Shown piece after piece: positions 38,310 through 46,193 of a DNA stretch of 64,000 nucleotides (position 1 is its first letter; every line of letters begins with the position of its first letter). The DNA comes from Aureococcus anophagefferens (lineage: Eukaryota; Sar; Pelagophyceae; Pelagomonadales; Pelagomonadaceae). The stretch covers positions 89,700-153,699 of the forward strand of contig NW_008705592.1 of the NCBI RefSeq assembly GCF_000186865.1, given 5' to 3'. Both the position numbers and the translations under genes were made by a program. Under the pieces are notes generated by a model that saw only the letters and a list, made by a program, of their open reading frames with translations, was not told the DNA's origin and ran no database searches.

Positions 38310-39737
38310 ATGGCGGATGCCAAGACCAAGGGCGCGGACCTGGGGGACCGCATGTTCACGATGAACCCGCCGGAGCTCGCGGAGGAGGTCGTGTGACAGC
38401 GTCCTGTGGACGATTTTCGAGAGATTTGGGGTGAGAAACTAATGGGAAAATCGTCACCGCCATGCTTGGCAGGTCGTGTCGCTGCTCTACGACGACGGCC
38501 GCGAGAGCCGCTTCCCCGGCGGGTCCCTGGGCTGCGACCTGAGCAGCTGCCGCTACTGCACGACGCTCCAGCTCGAGGTGCTCGCGGCCTGCGCGACGCT
38601 GCGGCGCATGTGCGCCGAGGGCCCCGCGTGGCGCGTCGCGGTCCTCGAGGCGCTCCGGGCGGCGCCGCGCGCGCTCGACACGGTGCTCGCGCTCCTGAGC
38701 TCGTGCCCCTTCGTCGGCCCCCAGGCCGAGGACGACGCGGGCGAGCCGGACCCGGCCCACCCGGCGCGGCGCTGGGAGCGGCTCGCGAAACCCGTCGTCT
38801 GCGCGTCGCGCCACCTGCGGCGCGGCGAGGCGCCGGACGGCTACGCGGCGACGCCGGAGCAGTCGACGGCGGACTTCGCGCGGTGCATGCTCTTCGGGCC
38901 CGTGGGCCTCCTCAACGAGCTCGCGTCGGCGAACCACGCCGTCCTCGGCGACGTGCTCGCGAGCGCGTGGTGGCCCCGGGCCTGCGCGTCGCTCGTGCGC
39001 ATGACGTGCTTCGGGTTGGACGACTTCATGGAGGACGACTACGGCGACGACGACGACGACCACCCGCTGGGCGACGTCGTCGGCCTCACGCTGAGCCTGC
39101 TGCTCATGGTCGCGCCGCGCGCGCCGGTCCGCGGCGCGGCGCCCTTCGAGAGCCTGCGGGCGGCGCTGGAGCGCGACGACGTCGCGACGGACGACTTCCA
39201 CGCGTGCCTCCTCGACTGGCGCGACGCCGAGGACGCGGGCGCGAGCCTCGCCGGCGCCGCGGAGGCCGCGGGCGCCGCGGAGCCGCCGCCGCCCGACGGC
39301 TACATCACGGCGGCGGCGGACCTGCTGAACCTGCGGACGACGGGCGACCTCCCGGAGCCCCAGCGGCTCTGCCTCGCGTGCTGCCGGCCCGCGAAGCTCG
39401 GGGCAGGAAAAGAGAGCGAAATTCCCAGCTTCAAAGGCTCCGATCTCGGCCGTTTTCCACTCGTTTCGGCTGATTTTTGGACGAGCGATCATCTCTCGGA
39501 ACGGTCTCGAAGCGTGGATGCTTTTTCTGGAACGCGCGCGCGCGGAACACTCACGTTGAAGCGAACTTGAATCACTCTTTTCCTGCCCAGGCGAAGCTCG
39601 CGTGCTCCAAGTGCGGCGCCGTCTTCTTCTGCGACAACGGGAACGAGTGCCAGAAGCTCGTCTGGGCGGCGCACCGGCCGGGCTGCGCGCCGCCGAAGCA
39701 GGGCGACGCCGCCGCGTCCCACCCGAGCTCGTGGTGA
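38310..39737 (+). CDS. MYND-type zinc finger protein
   Basis: Three exons (38310-38387, 38473-39390, 39591-39737) give 380 residues, all junctions in frame. Residues 1-300 are helical and unrecognised, with an acidic patch EDDYGDDDDDH. The C-terminus is a MYND finger: CLACC, CSKCGAVFFC, NECQKLVWAAH and GC, which is split by a family B introner between RP and AKLACSKC. Intron 1 is a short hairpin element. MYND fingers bind PxLxP-type peptides, so an adaptor role is likely. It is divergent from the neighbouring minus-strand gene, with 123 bp between ATGs. Confidence 0.8.
38396..38472 (+). mobile_element. Short hairpin introner-like intron
   Basis: 77 bp between near-identical 8-mers GTCGTGTG (38388-38395) and GTCGTGTC (38473-38480). 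It carries a perfect 10-bp inverted repeat GACGATTTTC / GAAAATCGTC and ends GGCAG. Splicing 38388-38472 joins ELAEE to VVSLLYDD. It has the same geometry as the larger introners but unrelated sequence. Confidence 0.6.
39399..39590 (+). mobile_element. Introner family B copy (B4)
   Basis: 192 bp with duplication GCGAAGCT (39391-39398, 39591-39598). Donor GC (GCGAAG), acceptor CCCAG. It interrupts the MYND finger. Confidence 0.9.
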
Positions 39738-39767
39738 GGTCGTAAATTCAAGTTGAACTTCAAGGTG

Positions 39768-40511
39768 ATGAGAGCTTTGGAGCTGCTCGGCTACGCCGGC
39801 GCGTACGACCTGATCACGGCGTCGCGCACGGCGCTGGAGGCGCCCGTCGGCTGGGCGACCGCCGAGACGCTGACGTACACGCACCCCGCGCCGACGAGCG
39901 TGTGCGGCATGATGCTGGAGAGCCTCGGCGCGAGCACGCCCGTGGCGCGCGGCCGCTCCGCGACGACGGCGTGGCGGTTCGCGTGCGGCGACGCGGCGGC
40001 GCGGAACGAGGCGCTCGTCGCGGCGGCGCTGCTCGCGGAGGCGGGGGGCGACGGCGGCCTCGCGGCGTCGAACCGGGGCGGCTACCACTCGGACCGCGAC
40101 GCGCTCGGGGCGGAGGCGCCGTGCCTCGGGGAGCTGCGCGCGCTCGTCGCGGCGGCGATCTCGGCGCTCCCCGGGAAGGCGCGGGGGCGGCGGGAGATCG
40201 TCCACAGCTGGTTCAACATCAACCGCGGCGACAACCACAACGCGCTCCACGACCATCGGCCGGCGCTCTTCTCGGGAGTCTACTACGCGGCCGCGCCCCG
40301 CGCCGGGGGCGGCGAGCTCGCCTTCCAGCTCGACGCGTCGCTCGGCTGCTCCGCCGCGGCGCCCGGCGCGGGGACCTGCAGCTACGGCGTCGTCGAGCCC
40401 GCCGACGGCGTGCTCGTCGTCTTCCCCGGCGGCCTCAAGCACGCGGTCTTCCCGATGTGTGCGGGGCCGCGGCCGCGCGTCTCGATCTCCTTCAACGTCG
40501 CTCCGACGTGA
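39768..40511 (+). CDS. Putative 2-oxoglutarate/Fe(II)-dependent oxygenase
   Basis: 247 residues, single exon. The C-terminal half carries a cupin/2OG pattern: SWFNINRGDNHNALHDHRP (His...His/Asp region), FSGVYYAAAP, GELAFQLDAS, then VVFPGGLKHAVFP with the distal His and an Arg in RPRVSISFN. This resembles the small uncharacterised 2OG-Fe(II) oxygenase family with HxH...H residues. It probably oxidises a small molecule or protein side chain; the substrate is unknown. It starts 30 bp after the stop of the MYND gene; the spacer contains ATTCAAGTTGAACTTCAAGG. The first ATG is at 39768. Confidence 0.65.
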   Translation: MRALELLGYAGAYDLITASRTALEAPVGWATAETLTYTHPAPTSVCGMMLESLGASTPVARGRSATTAWRFACGDAAARNEALVAAALLAEAGGDGGLAASNRGGYHSDRDALGAEAPCLGELRALVAAAISALPGKARGRREIVHSWFNINRGDNHNALHDHRPALFSGVYYAAAPRAGGGELAFQLDASLGCSAAAPGAGTCSYGVVEPADGVLVVFPGGLKHAVFPMCAGPRPRVSISFNVAPT

Positions 40512-40669
40512 CTCTAATAGCCGATGCCGTGCGCCGGTCAGGGCTGACGATGAAGGATCGATGAAGGATACTTCACCCCACGAGCCAGCCCGACCGCCGT
40601 CCATCGGCGCGGCGCGCGCGCACCGGGCTGCGCGCCGGGCCGCCGAGGCGGACGCGCGGCACCGTCGCC

Positions 40670-41467
40670 ATGTTCTTCGAGGGCCGGGACGAGGCGGCGC
40701 AGCGCCAGGCGCGGCAGGCGCCGCACGCGCCGGCGTCGACGCTCTCCATGGTCGGCGTCGCGGTCGCGCTGGCGCTCGCCGTCGTCGCCGGGCCCGCCGC
40801 GACGCTCTACGTCGCCGCGTCTCGGGGCCTGTTCGCCGGCGCGCCGCCGCTGCCCGAGCCCTGGGCGAAGCTCGCGGCGCGGCTCCGGCGGCTCCGCGCG
40901 CCGCGGCCCGGGCCGGCGCCGACGAAGCGGCGGCCGACCAAACTGCTCCAGGGGTCGTGGTGCGAGCACCTCTGGTCCATCCCGGCGCCGGGGACGCCGC
41001 GCCACGAGTGGGGCCGGCCCTGCGACACGGGCGAAGACGAGTTCGCGCGGCTCCGCGTGGAACAGGACGAGTGGCGCGTGCGCATCCGCGAGTGCCGGTC
41101 CGGCGACGACGTCGTCGCCGACGCCCAGGAGAACGTCTTCCGGATCCGCGACGAGGCGAACCTCACGGCCGACGGCTACGGCCTCTTCGTTTTGGAGTTC
41201 CTCTCGACGACGTCGCGGCTGCCCGCGGTGCGCCGCCGCGTCGGCGCGTGCAGCCTGCACTGCGTCGTGCCCCTGCGCGGCGGCGAGCACTGGAAGCGCC
41301 TGCCGCGCCGCGTCCATGTGGGAGTGGCGCTCGACGCGGTACCCTGCGGCGCGCCCCTCGCGCCCGAGGCCGCGGCGCGCTGCGCGACGGCCAACGAGAC
41401 GGGCGAGATCCTCGAGCTCGTCGGGCCCTGCGCCTGGCCCGGCGACGACGACGACCGGGGATTTTAA
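40670..41467 (+). CDS. Single-pass membrane protein of unknown function
   Basis: 265 residues. One hydrophobic helix at ~27-50 (MVGVAVALALAVVAGPAATLY) follows a short polar N-terminus, giving a type II-like topology. The rest is soluble with Cys in GSWCEHLWS, RPCDTGED, IRECRSGDD and GACSLHCVVPL. No family recognised. Its stop codon overlaps that of the convergent GNAT gene by three bases. Confidence 0.6.
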   Translation: MFFEGRDEAAQRQARQAPHAPASTLSMVGVAVALALAVVAGPAATLYVAASRGLFAGAPPLPEPWAKLAARLRRLRAPRPGPAPTKRRPTKLLQGSWCEHLWSIPAPGTPRHEWGRPCDTGEDEFARLRVEQDEWRVRIRECRSGDDVVADAQENVFRIRDEANLTADGYGLFVLEFLSTTSRLPAVRRRVGACSLHCVVPLRGGEHWKRLPRRVHVGVALDAVPCGAPLAPEAAARCATANETGEILELVGPCAWPGDDDDRGF

Positions 41468-42180
41468 GGAGGCGGCGGAGCCAGGCCGCGCCGCGCGGCG
41501 TCGAGGTCGAAGGAGAAGACGACCCACTCGCGCCCGCCCGCGTCGAAGGCGCCGCGCCTTTCGCAGCCGGGGACCTTCTCGTGCGCGCGCAGCGACGGCG
41601 CGTTGCGCGCGTCGATGACCGTGACCGCGGCGCGCTCGGGGGCCAAATCCGCGAAGAGGCCCGCGTAGAGGTCCCGGAATAGACCCGAGCCGCGCTTCGG
41701 CGCCGCGACGCAGACGGGCCCGACGAAGGCCGTCGGGTCGAAGCCCGGAGGCGCCGCGTTGCGCCAGGGCAGGCCGACGGCCTCGCGGTTGTAGGGCTCG
41801 TCGGGCGAGTTCGCGGCCGCGAAGCCGACGAGCGCCGGCGGGAGGTTCGACCAGTCGTAGGCGACGACGGACGTCGCGCGGAAGGCGCCGGCCTCGCGGC
41901 GCGGCGCGAAGGCCCGCTTGATGCCCGCCGCGGACCAGGCCGGCGCCAGGCTGTGCGGGCCCGCGACGCGCGTCTCGTCGTTCTCCGCCCAGAGCGCGCG
42001 GATGGCGTCGGCGTCGCTTTCCTTGCCCAACCGCAGGCGCACGCCGTCGTTTCGCTCGATGCCCAGCGGTGCCGCGAGAGGTGCCGTCGCGGCGGCCCAC
42101 CAGGCGGGCGGCTGCCAGGCCTGGGATTGTTGCAGCAGCGCGATGCAGAGCGCGGCGACGATGCGGCGGGCCATCATCAT
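41464..42180 (-). CDS. GNAT-family acetyltransferase with plastid-type presequence
   Basis: 238 residues from the first of three consecutive ATGs at 42180. Residues 1-22 form a signal peptide (MMMARRIVAALCIALLQQSQA) followed directly by Trp; in heterokont algae a bulky aromatic at +1 after the signal peptide marks plastid import, so plastid targeting is plausible. The mature part reads as GNAT: VRLRLGKESDADAIRALWAE at the start, VCVAAPKRGSGLFRDLYAG in the acetyl-CoA loop position, AVTVIDARNAPSLRAHEKV and a final YxxxVF-like strand. The substrate is unknown. Confidence 0.65.
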   Translation of the reverse strand: MMMARRIVAALCIALLQQSQAWQPPAWWAAATAPLAAPLGIERNDGVRLRLGKESDADAIRALWAENDETRVAGPHSLAPAWSAAGIKRAFAPRREAGAFRATSVVAYDWSNLPPALVGFAAANSPDEPYNREAVGLPWRNAAPPGFDPTAFVGPVCVAAPKRGSGLFRDLYAGLFADLAPERAAVTVIDARNAPSLRAHEKVPGCERRGAFDAGGREWVVFSFDLDAARRGLAPPPP

Positions 42181-42349
42181 TTTGCTTAGCCGCGTCGCAG
42201 GGAGGAGCGCGACGCAGAGCGCGGCGCGATGCGGCTTCCCATCTTGCCCATGCACCTTGAAGTTCAAGTTGAATGGGCAGTGACGAAACATGCCAGCCTC
42301 GACTGCGCTCGAGGGCGCGCCCCCAATCCACCCGCGTCGAAGACCGAGG

Positions 42350-44074
42350 CTAACTCCCGGCCGCGGCCGCGGGCCTGGGCGGCGGCGAGCGGCGGTTCGG
42401 CGGCGGCGACGCGGGCGGCGGCGGCGGCCGGGCCTTCTCCTGGACGTAGATGTCGACGGCGCCGTCGTTTCCGCCCAGGGCGCCGGACAGGAAACCCGCG
42501 AGGTCCGGCCGCGGCGGCCGCGCGCTCCGCGCGCCGCGCCAGACGGGCCGGGGCAGCGGCGGGAGGCCCGGCGACCGGAGCGCGGCCGCGACCGCGCGCG
42601 CCAAACCCGCGTCGTCGTAGCCGGCGAAGCCCAACGTCCCGCAGCGCGACGTGAGCCGCGACCGCGCGTCGATGGAAAAGTTGCGGTCGTCGGCGACGCC
42701 CGCGCGCGCGTACGCGCGCGCGTCCGTGTCCCGGTTGCCGAAGCCTGTGGTGGAACTCGAATCTTCAACCTGACTTCAATGTGAGCGCAAGCGACAGTTT
42801 CGACGCGAGCTCTTCTGTCGTGCCTCGAGAACTCGACGAGAGCGATCGATTCGTCCAAAAATCAGCCGCATCGACGTCGATACGACCGAGCTGGAGAGTT
42901 CCGAAGTTTGGTCGGGAGAACCCGGCTCGCCGTTTGAGTTCCACGCGGGCCGAAGCCCAAAACGACGGGCGACGCGCCCGGGTCGCCCCCGAAGGCCGCC
43001 GCGAGGTCGAGGAGCGCGCGCGTCTTGAAGACGTCCGGCGTCTTCGCGACGACCTCCGCGTAGACGGCGCCCAGGAGCCCCTCGCCCGACGTCACGAGGG
43101 GCCCGTCGGGCAGCCCGTCGCGGCCCTGGCGGAGCGACGCGAGGAACGCGCGCGTCGACGCCGCGAGGGCGACGGGCCGCGACGTCAGGTAGAGCACGCG
43201 CGCCCGCGGCGCGACGACGCCGCCCAGGAACGCGCAGACGCCGCCGTGCGCGAACGACGGCGCCGCGCTCATCGTCGAGTCGAGGAACCCGCGGACGTCG
43301 CTCGCCGTGATCGTCCCGTCGACGTCGCAGACGACGACGCGGTCACCGGCGTCCCAGAGGAAGGCCCGCGCCTCCGCGACCTGGCGGCCGAACTCGAAGG
43401 TCAGAGCGTTCGATCCCGGCCGCAGGCCCCAGCGCTCGAGCGCGGCGGCGCCGGGCCGCGAACCGCCGGCGAAGCGGCAGCGCCCGTCGGCGCCGGCGAC
43501 GAGGTCGCAGTCCACGGCGGCGCCGTTGACGGCGACGCGCACGGGCCGCGCGTCGCCGTCCGCCGCGTCGTCGTCGCCTGTGTGGAAACCAACCACTGGT
43601 TTGGGTGGTCCTGACAAAACTTGAGAATTCTCTAGCTCGGTCACATCGAAGTCGATTCGGCTGATTTTTGGACGGATCGATCGCTCTCGTCGAGTTCTCG
43701 AAGCCCAGCCGAAGAGCTTGCGTCAAAACATTCGAATACGCTCACATTGAAGTCGGGTTGAAGATTTGGTTTCCACACAGGTCGTCGCCGTCCTCGTCGA
43801 AGCCGTCGCGGAGCGGCCGGTCGTCGCTCCGGAGCCGCGCTACGCCGCGCTCCAGCGACGCGTAGGCCGCGCTCAGGCCGCGGCTCAGCCGCTCGGTCGT
43901 CGGCGGCTCGAAGCGCACGACGAAGGCCGTGCACGCCAGCGACCCGTCGCGGCGCCGCACGACGACGACGTCGATGCTCGACCCGCGCCGCCGGCCGTCG
44001 TCGATCGTTGTTGCGGGGACCTCGGCCGCGAGCGCCGGCACGGGCTCGGGGCCGCCGCCGCTGACGGCGACCAT
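42350..44074 (-). CDS. Compact lipin-type phosphatidate phosphatase
   Basis: Three exons (44074-43789, 43577-42957, 42744-42350) give 433 residues. The N-terminal lipin domain is recognisable: SSIDVVVVRRRDGSLACTAF, VVRFEPP and, in exon 2, VRVAVNGAAVDCDL. The LNS2/HAD domain has the catalytic motif DVDGT (180-184, the DxDxT nucleophile motif), then TSRPVALA, SGEGLLGAVYAEVV and VVLGFGNRDTDARAY (motif IV Asp). It should convert phosphatidate to diacylglycerol in lipid synthesis. At 433 residues it is much shorter than animal lipins because the linker between the two domains is minimal. Both introns are family A introners. Confidence 0.88.
42745..42948 (-). mobile_element. Introner family A copy (A7)
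   Basis: 204 bp, reverse orientation, duplication GCCGAAGC (42737-42744, 42949-42956). It forms intron 2 of the lipin gene, in VLGFG / NRDTD. Donor GC (GCTTCG), acceptor CCACAG; the unused end has decayed to CCACGCGG. Confidence 0.88.
43578..43780 (+). mobile_element. Introner family A copy (A8)
   Basis: 203 bp with duplication GTCGTCGC (43570-43577, 43781-43788). It forms intron 1 of the lipin gene; donor GC (GCGACG), acceptor CACACAG. Confidence 0.9.
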
Positions 44075-44203
44075 GCGGGAATGAGCGTGCGCGAGCGCCA
44101 AAGCTAGCCGCACATGCTGCTTGCCACAAAGGATGTCACCGTTGAACCATGTGTTGAACTCAAATACAGACGGTGAAGCGGCCGAACCATCAGCACTTCA
44201 GCT

Positions 44204-44769
44204 ATGATGATGGACACCCACTCCGTCGTCTGCGGCGTGGCGGGCCTGCAGGCCTTCTTCTACTGCTTTTTAAGCGTGCTCATGTGCACGACGTCCGAGA
44301 TCGACGACGTGCGTCGTTCCTGCCGTTCCCTCGGCCGTTCCCTCGGAGGCCGCGCGACGGGCTGCCCCCGCAGGTCTGCAAGAGCCGCTTCGGGCCGGAC
44401 TACCGGGCCGCCAAGGTCGCCCGGAAGGGGAGCGGCTACCTCCTCCTGCCGCAGCCCTTCCCCGTGCTCATGTTCCGCGCCGCCCGGCGCCCGGCCGCCG
44501 CGCCGCGCCGCGCGCGCGAGCCCGACCCCGCGCGCGCAGGGTGGTACTTCTGCTGGGCCGCGGCCGTGAACTGCTTCTCCTGCTACGCGCTCTACGTCGC
44601 CTACGACGCGATGAAGGTCCCGTGCTGCCTGCTCCTCGTCCTGTGGCACGCGGCCGTCATCCTCACGCAGATCGGCGACGAGGCGGACCACGCCGCGCTC
44701 CACTTCAAGATGCTCGCCGGCTGGTGCGTCGCGCTCGCCGCGGCGCTCCTCGGCGCGCCGTCGCTATAA
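44204..44769 (+). CDS. Four-TM membrane protein, 166 residues
   Basis: Exons 44204-44308 and 44374-44769 are joined by removing a 65-nt GT-AG intron (GTGCGTCG to CCCCCGCAG) with a clear pyrimidine-rich 3' end and no target duplication, so it is a conventional intron. The joined protein has TM1 (~5-27, VVCGVAGLQAFFYCFLSVLM), TM2 (~90-112), TM3 (~118-136) and TM4 (~148-165). A cytosolic basic loop (CKSRFGPDYRAAKVARKG) lies between TM1 and TM2. I do not recognise the family. It is convergent with the next gene. Confidence 0.6.
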
Positions 44770-44815
44770 GACACCGTTATGGATAGGTGGCGGCGCTCGC
44801 GACGGGGCGGGGGCG

Positions 44816-45931
44816 CTAGCGCGCGCCGTCGAGGCCGGCGCCGTNNNNNNNNNNNNNNNNNNNNNNNNNNNNNNNNNNNNNNNNNNNNNNNNNNNNNNNN
44901 NNNNNNNNNNNNNNNNNNNNNNNNNNNNNNNNNNNNNNNNNNNNNNNNNNNNNNNNNNNNNNNNNNNNNNNNNNNNNNNNNNNNNNNNNNNNNNNNNNNN
45001 NNNNNNNNNNNNNNNNNNNNNNNNNNNNNNNNNNNNNNNNNNNNNNNNNNNNNNNNNNNNNNNNNNNNNNNNNNNNNNNNNNNNNNNNNNNNNNNNNNNN
45101 NNNNNNNNNNNNNNNNNNNNNNNNNNNNNNNNNNNNNNNNNNNNNNNNNNNNNNNNNNNNNNNNNNNNNNNNNNNNNNNNNNNNNNNNNNNNNNNNNNNN
45201 NNNNNNNNNNNNNNNNNNNNNNNNNNNNNNNNNNNNNNNATGGTCCAGACGACGGACGTGCCCGTGCCCTTGTTCGTGAGCCGCCGCCGGAGCGTGTCGC
45301 CCTCGACGCTCAGGACGTGCTCCATGACGCCCGCGGCGCGGTCGCGGGGCGCCGCGACGCGAGACTCCTCGACCACGCGGAGCCGGCCGTCGCGGCACGA
45401 CACGGTGCGGAGCACGGGCTCGCCGCCCGGCGCGCGGTCGAGCACGGGCGGGCCGTTGACGAGCGCGGGCGCGGTCGACTGGTCGAAGAAGAAGCAGTCG
45501 CTCTCCTCGGACTCGGAGTAGCGGCCCTCGGCGTCGAGGTGGTGCTCGAAGACGCCCCCGTTGGCGAGCGTGTGGCGGAGCACCTTGCGGAAGTAGAGCG
45601 GCACGCGCTTCTCGTCGCCGAGCTTCTCGAGCGCGGCCATGTCGTCGACGGCCACGGCCTTCCACTTCCCCGCGAACTGCGCCGCCGCGGCCCACGTCTC
45701 CGCGTCCAGCCCGTCGCCGCCCCGCGCCGCGACCGGCTCGTCGCCGCCCAGGTCCACCACGTCCAGCTCGTCGCTGCCCCGCGCCACGACGCGCACGTCG
45801 GCGAGCACGCGCCGCGTCTCGCCGCGCCGACCGACCGGCCGGCCGACGGGCGGCCGGCCCAGGGGCTGCGGCCGCAGGGCCGCGGCCCCGGCCACGCAGG
45901 CGAGCCCCACGACCAGCGTGCGCATCACCAT
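44816..45931 (-). CDS. Signal-peptide protein, possibly lipocalin/FABP-like, with assembly gap
   Basis: The frame starts at 45931 (MVMRTLVVGLACVAGAAALR, a signal peptide) and runs to the 395-N gap; after the gap it would end GAGLDGAR-stop at 44816 if the gap length is right. The readable part includes FAGKWKAVAVDDMAALEKL, FEHHLDAEGRY and VEGDTLRRRLTNKGTGTS. The GKWK start with alternating strands is reminiscent of lipocalin/fatty-acid-binding folds, but this is weak. The protein enters the secretory pathway or plastid. Confidence 0.5.
   Translation of the reverse strand: MVMRTLVVGLACVAGAAALRPQPLGRPPVGRPVGRRGETRRVLADVRVVARGSDELDVVDLGGDEPVAARGGDGLDAETWAAAAQFAGKWKAVAVDDMAALEKLGDEKRVPLYFRKVLRHTLANGGVFEHHLDAEGRYSESEESDCFFFDQSTAPALVNGPPVLDRAPGGEPVLRTVSCRDGRLRVVEESRVAAPRDRAAGVMEHVLSVEGDTLRRRLTNKGTGTSVVWTXXXXXXXXXXXXXXXXXXXXXXXXXXXXXXXXXXXXXXXXXXXXXXXXXXXXXXXXXXXXXXXXXXXXXXXXXXXXXXXXXXXXXXXXXXXXXXXXXXXXXXXXXXXXXXXXXXXXXXXXXXXXXXXXXXXXXGAGLDGAR
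44845..45239. other. Assembly gap, 395 N
   Basis: A run of unknown bases inside the minus-strand signal-peptide gene. The downstream exon structure of that gene cannot be read. Confidence 0.95.
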
Positions 45932-46001
45932 ATGTTTGGAAGGCGCTTATTGTCCCTTCTACCATATGTTTGGGGTCCCTTTATCGAAAGCTGTCCCTTC
46001 T
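45927..46001. repeat. Two-copy direct repeat in promoter region
   Basis: Two units, 45927-45960 and 45961-46001, both begin ACCATATGTTTGG and end TGTCCCTTCT. The first contains the ATG of the minus-strand gene. They lie in the 262-bp space shared with the divergent PKS gene. Confidence 0.65.
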
Positions 46002-46193
46002 GACGAGAAGTTCACCGGTAGAAGAATAGAGCTGAAGTACACCGAATGCGTGGTAGCGAATTTCAGCTACAACTAAAACTTCGAGGACTCGAGCGATGGC
46101 AGCCACTCCATCGCAACGTCCTGGAACTCTTGCGGTTCAGCATCCGAAAGATACATGACATTGTAATTGAAGGCTGGCGCATACGCTTCCGCC

